Shown here one piece after another: positions 6,157 to 8,026 of a stretch of 8,026 nt of DNA. The translations under genes were made by a program, and so were the position numbers. The stretch comes from Alcaligenaceae bacterium. GTDB lineage: Bacteria; Pseudomonadota; Gammaproteobacteria; Burkholderiales; Burkholderiaceae_B. The stretch covers positions 1 to 8,026 of the forward strand of contig JAAZGT010000293.1 in NCBI GenBank assembly GCA_012511095.1, read 5' to 3'. The notes below the pieces were generated by a model, which searched no databases, was not told the DNA's origin, and was given only the letters and a program-made list of their open reading frames with translations. Position 1 is the stretch's first letter. Each line of letters opens with the position of its first letter.

Positions 6157-6702
6157 ATGAGCAACGCAGAACGCTATAACCGCACCGCCATTTTTCTACA
6201 TTGGCTAATTGCGCTGGGCATTCTCGGCACCTTAGCCCTAGGTTTTTATATGGTTGATTTGCCCCTATCGCCCAACAAACTGCAAGTATATGCATGGCAT
6301 AAATGGGCTGGAATCAGCATCTTAGTTTTATCAATTGTGCGCTTAGCGTGGCGCTTAAGCCATCCTGCACCAGCACTGCCTGCCGATATGAGTCCTATGT
6401 TACGTTTAGCAGCTCATGCAGGTCATTGGATTTTGTATGCATTAATGCTAGCAATACCGATGAGCGGATGGTTAATGAGTTCAGCCCAAGGTTTTACAGT
6501 AGTGTGGTTTGGAGTCATCACGTTACCTGACCTAGTGCCTCAAAACGTAGAACTAGGTGCCTTATTAAGAACCGTACATATCGTACTTAACTGGAGCTTA
6601 ATACTGACCTTGGTAGGTCACATAGGCGCGGCTTTACACCATCATTTGATAAAAAAAGACGAGGTGATGCGTCGTATGTTACCTCAATTAAGTCAGAGAT
6701 AA
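6157..6702 (+). CDS. yceJ: Cytochrome b561 (YceJ/CybB family)
   Basis: This is a four-helix, di-heme b cytochrome of the inner membrane. E. coli CybB of this family oxidises superoxide at the periplasmic side and passes electrons to ubiquinone; YceJ, the closer relative by context, has no settled function. The 181-residue protein has helices at about 11-33, 46-66, 86-108 and 137-160. The four heme-ligand histidines are present: H15 (FLHW), H48 (WHKW), H141 and H155, with the 14-residue H141-H155 spacing matching H137/H151 of CybB. Other family marks are VRLAWR at about 61-66, GHWILY at 89-94, MSGWLMSSAQG at 102-112, and HHHLIKKDEVMRRML near the C terminus, which matches the YceJ ending HHFIDKDDTLKRML. 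ATG at 6157 has AGGAG six bases upstream. It is followed after a gap of about 20 bases by yceI, the order seen in E. coli yceJ-yceI. Superoxide oxidase activity here is inference. Confidence 0.92.
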   Translation: MSNAERYNRTAIFLHWLIALGILGTLALGFYMVDLPLSPNKLQVYAWHKWAGISILVLSIVRLAWRLSHPAPALPADMSPMLRLAAHAGHWILYALMLAIPMSGWLMSSAQGFTVVWFGVITLPDLVPQNVELGALLRTVHIVLNWSLILTLVGHIGAALHHHLIKKDEVMRRMLPQLSQR

Positions 6703-6726
6703 AATTTTAAGATTAAAGGATTTATG

Positions 6727-7305
6727 ATGAATAAACGAATGAATTTATTAGGCGCATTAAGCCTAAGCACCACCCTTAGTTTAAGTGCCTTATTTGGCGT
6801 GGCTAATGCAAAAGAGTATACAAGTTTAGATACTGAAGCGAGTAATGTTACTTTTAACTATAGCCAAATGAACGTCAAGATGAAAGGTAAGGTGACAGAG
6901 CTAAAAGCCAATGAACTACGCTTCAATCCTGAGCAACCTGATGATGCGAAACTTTCTATTGAAGTAGCGCTATCGGGAGTGGACACAGGTAATGCAGACG
7001 CTAATAATGAACTTGCTAAAAATGAGTGGTTAGCTATATCTCAACACCCTTTAGCCACCTTTAATGCAACCAAGGTAAAGGCCTTAGGTGACAATAACTA
7101 TGAGGTTCAAGGTGAGCTTGCTATTAAAGGCCACAGCCAGTTAATTAGCGCACCGTTTAGCTTTACTGAAGATGGTGATAAAGGCATTTTTAAAGGCAAT
7201 TTTAGCTTTAAACGCAACGATTTCAGCATTGGTGAAGGTCAATGGAAAAGCACAGGTATTGTGGCCGACGGTATCGATATTAACTTCGAAATCGTTACTC
7301 AATAA
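6727..7305 (+). CDS. yceI: Periplasmic YceI family protein
   Basis: YceI proteins are secreted lipocalin-like beta-barrels; a Thermus homologue binds a polyisoprenoid, and E. coli YceI is a periplasmic protein induced by high pH. The substrate in this organism is unknown. The 192-residue precursor has a clear Sec signal peptide: MNKR, a hydrophobic core at about 7-25, and a predicted cut after ANA at residue 28. The mature part of about 164 residues shows the family pattern: SNVTFNYSQMNVKMKGKV near the start (about 38-55), ELRFNPEQPDDAKLSIEV (about 61-78), a central NNELAKNEWLAISQHPLATF stretch, and FSFKRNDFSIGEGQW near the end. Two adjacent ATG codons exist (6724, 6727). I choose 6727 because AAAGGA at 6715-6720 is then six bases away, the spacing also seen for both operon neighbours. 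It lies about 20 bases after the b561 gene and 18 before the pirin gene. Confidence 0.93.
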   Translation: MNKRMNLLGALSLSTTLSLSALFGVANAKEYTSLDTEASNVTFNYSQMNVKMKGKVTELKANELRFNPEQPDDAKLSIEVALSGVDTGNADANNELAKNEWLAISQHPLATFNATKVKALGDNNYEVQGELAIKGHSQLISAPFSFTEDGDKGIFKGNFSFKRNDFSIGEGQWKSTGIVADGIDINFEIVTQ

Positions 7306-7323
7306 TTTTATAAAGGAATGTAG

Positions 7324-8026
7324 ATGTTAGAAATCCGTCACAGTGAAGACCGTGGTGTAGCAGAACACGGTTGGTTAAGTTCACGTCATTCATTTTCATT
7401 TGCCAATTATTACGATCCACAGCATATGGGCTTTGGCCCCTTACTCGTGATTAATGAAGACCGCGTGCAAGGCGGCCGTGGTTTCGGTACGCATGGCCAC
7501 AAAGACATGGAAATTATCTCCTACGTGCTTGATGGTGGCCTAGAACATAGAGACAGTATGGGCAACGGCTCGATCATCCATTACGGTGATGTGCAACGCA
7601 TGAGTGCCGGTACCGGCGTCATGCATAGTGAGTCTAATCACTCGAGTAACAGCCCTGTGCATTTTTTACAGATTTGGATTCAACCTGACATCATGGGCTT
7701 ACAACCCAGTTATGAGGAAAAACACTTTGAGCCACAAAGTAAAAAAGGTCAATGGCGTCTTATTGTGTCACCTACAGGCCAAGATGACTCTGTAAAGATT
7801 CATCAAGACGCATCGATTTACGCCACGCTTTTAGATGGTGATGACAGCCTCGAATACCATTGGGAACAAGAGCGCTCTGGCTATTTGCATGTAGCACGCG
7901 GTCAAGTCACTGTAAATGACGAATTGGTGTTAAAAGCTGGTGATGCGTTGAAAATTGTAGATGAGCCTAAGATTTACTTAAGTCAAGCTGAAAATGCTGA
8001 GATCTTATTATTTGATTTAGCGCTCA
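7324..8026 (+). CDS. Pirin family protein, YhhW-type quercetin 2,3-dioxygenase, 3' end cut by window
   Basis: The frame is open from ATG at 7324 to the window edge (234 full codons, no stop). It is a two-cupin pirin closely resembling E. coli YhhW (231 residues), which has quercetin 2,3-dioxygenase activity in vitro but an uncertain natural role. Matching stretches include HGWLSSRHSFSFANYYDP at 15-32, FGTHGHKDMEIISYVLDG at 54-71, EHRDSMGNG at 74-82, MSAGTGVMHSE at 93-103 and FLQIWIQP at 114-121. The metal ligands of the N-terminal cupin are intact at H57, H59, H101 and E103, the same numbers as in YhhW. The last visible residues, EILLFDLAL, correspond to the very end of YhhW (EVLLFDLPPV), so only a few codons are probably missing. 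AAAGGA lies six bases before the ATG. The gene follows yceI by 18 bases with no terminator, so it is likely co-transcribed. Confidence 0.93.
   Translation, partial: MLEIRHSEDRGVAEHGWLSSRHSFSFANYYDPQHMGFGPLLVINEDRVQGGRGFGTHGHKDMEIISYVLDGGLEHRDSMGNGSIIHYGDVQRMSAGTGVMHSESNHSSNSPVHFLQIWIQPDIMGLQPSYEEKHFEPQSKKGQWRLIVSPTGQDDSVKIHQDASIYATLLDGDDSLEYHWEQERSGYLHVARGQVTVNDELVLKAGDALKIVDEPKIYLSQAENAEILLFDLAL

Noticed and set aside
6083..6295. 70-codon minus-strand open frame opposite the start of the b561 gene
   Set aside because: It overlaps the promoter region and N terminus of a clear heme protein gene, and its Cys/Trp-rich product looks like an antisense artefact.
7604..7795. Plus-strand open frame inside the pirin gene in another frame
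   Set aside because: The pirin frame is open across the whole region with intact metal-binding motifs; the alternative has no family features.
1..8026. Mobile element, CRISPR array, toxin-antitoxin or defence system
   Set aside because: I looked for spaced direct repeats, transposase or integrase motifs, small gene pairs and tRNA-like structures and saw none; all long frames belong to housekeeping or envelope families.

Overview
The window looks like ordinary chromosome from a Gram-negative betaproteobacterium, most likely a low-GC member of the Alcaligenaceae or a related Burkholderiales family. The lipid A gene lpxH and a YceI-type exported protein show an outer membrane. The wording of LpxH (LASDIHLGP near the start, WRVVLPDWELD near the end) and of UppP (KVFEIVIQFG) resembles betaproteobacterial versions more than enterobacterial ones. 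The placement rests on remembered family sequences, not on a search. The DNA is AT-leaning by eye, with even base and codon use throughout. I see no insertion sequence, tRNA, rRNA, CRISPR array, phage gene or other sign of recent transfer.

Layout. (1) Positions 1-913, plus strand: the tail of a cyclophilin gene (ppiB) overlaps lpxH, which must start with TTG. (2) Positions 908-2612, minus strand: suhB, then a rho-independent terminator, then uppP, whose 3' end overlaps that of lpxH by 6 bases. (3) Positions 2717-3499, plus strand: trmJ, divergent from suhB. (4) A GC-rich hairpin separates trmJ from the convergent minus-strand mscS (3537-4373). (5) amn (AMP nucleosidase, 4483-5991) diverges from mscS. 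Their predicted promoters share an overlapping -35 region, and amn ends in a textbook terminator. (6) Positions 6157-8026, plus strand: a tight three-gene operon of a cytochrome b561 (YceJ/CybB type), a periplasmic YceI protein and a YhhW-type pirin that runs off the window. All three can be read with a Shine-Dalgarno six bases before the start codon.

Several genes concern the envelope: LpxH makes lipid X for lipid A, UppP recycles the undecaprenyl carrier for peptidoglycan and surface glycans, MscS relieves hypo-osmotic pressure, and the b561/YceI pair acts at or outside the inner membrane. TrmJ, SuhB and Amn serve tRNA modification, phosphate ester hydrolysis or rRNA transcription, and purine balance. 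Every gene belongs to a known family with its key residues intact. I did not find a previously undescribed system. The most useful leads are regulatory: the interlocked mscS/amn promoters, the dyad inside a possible promoter of the b561 operon, and the start-codon and leader peculiarities of lpxH and trmJ.
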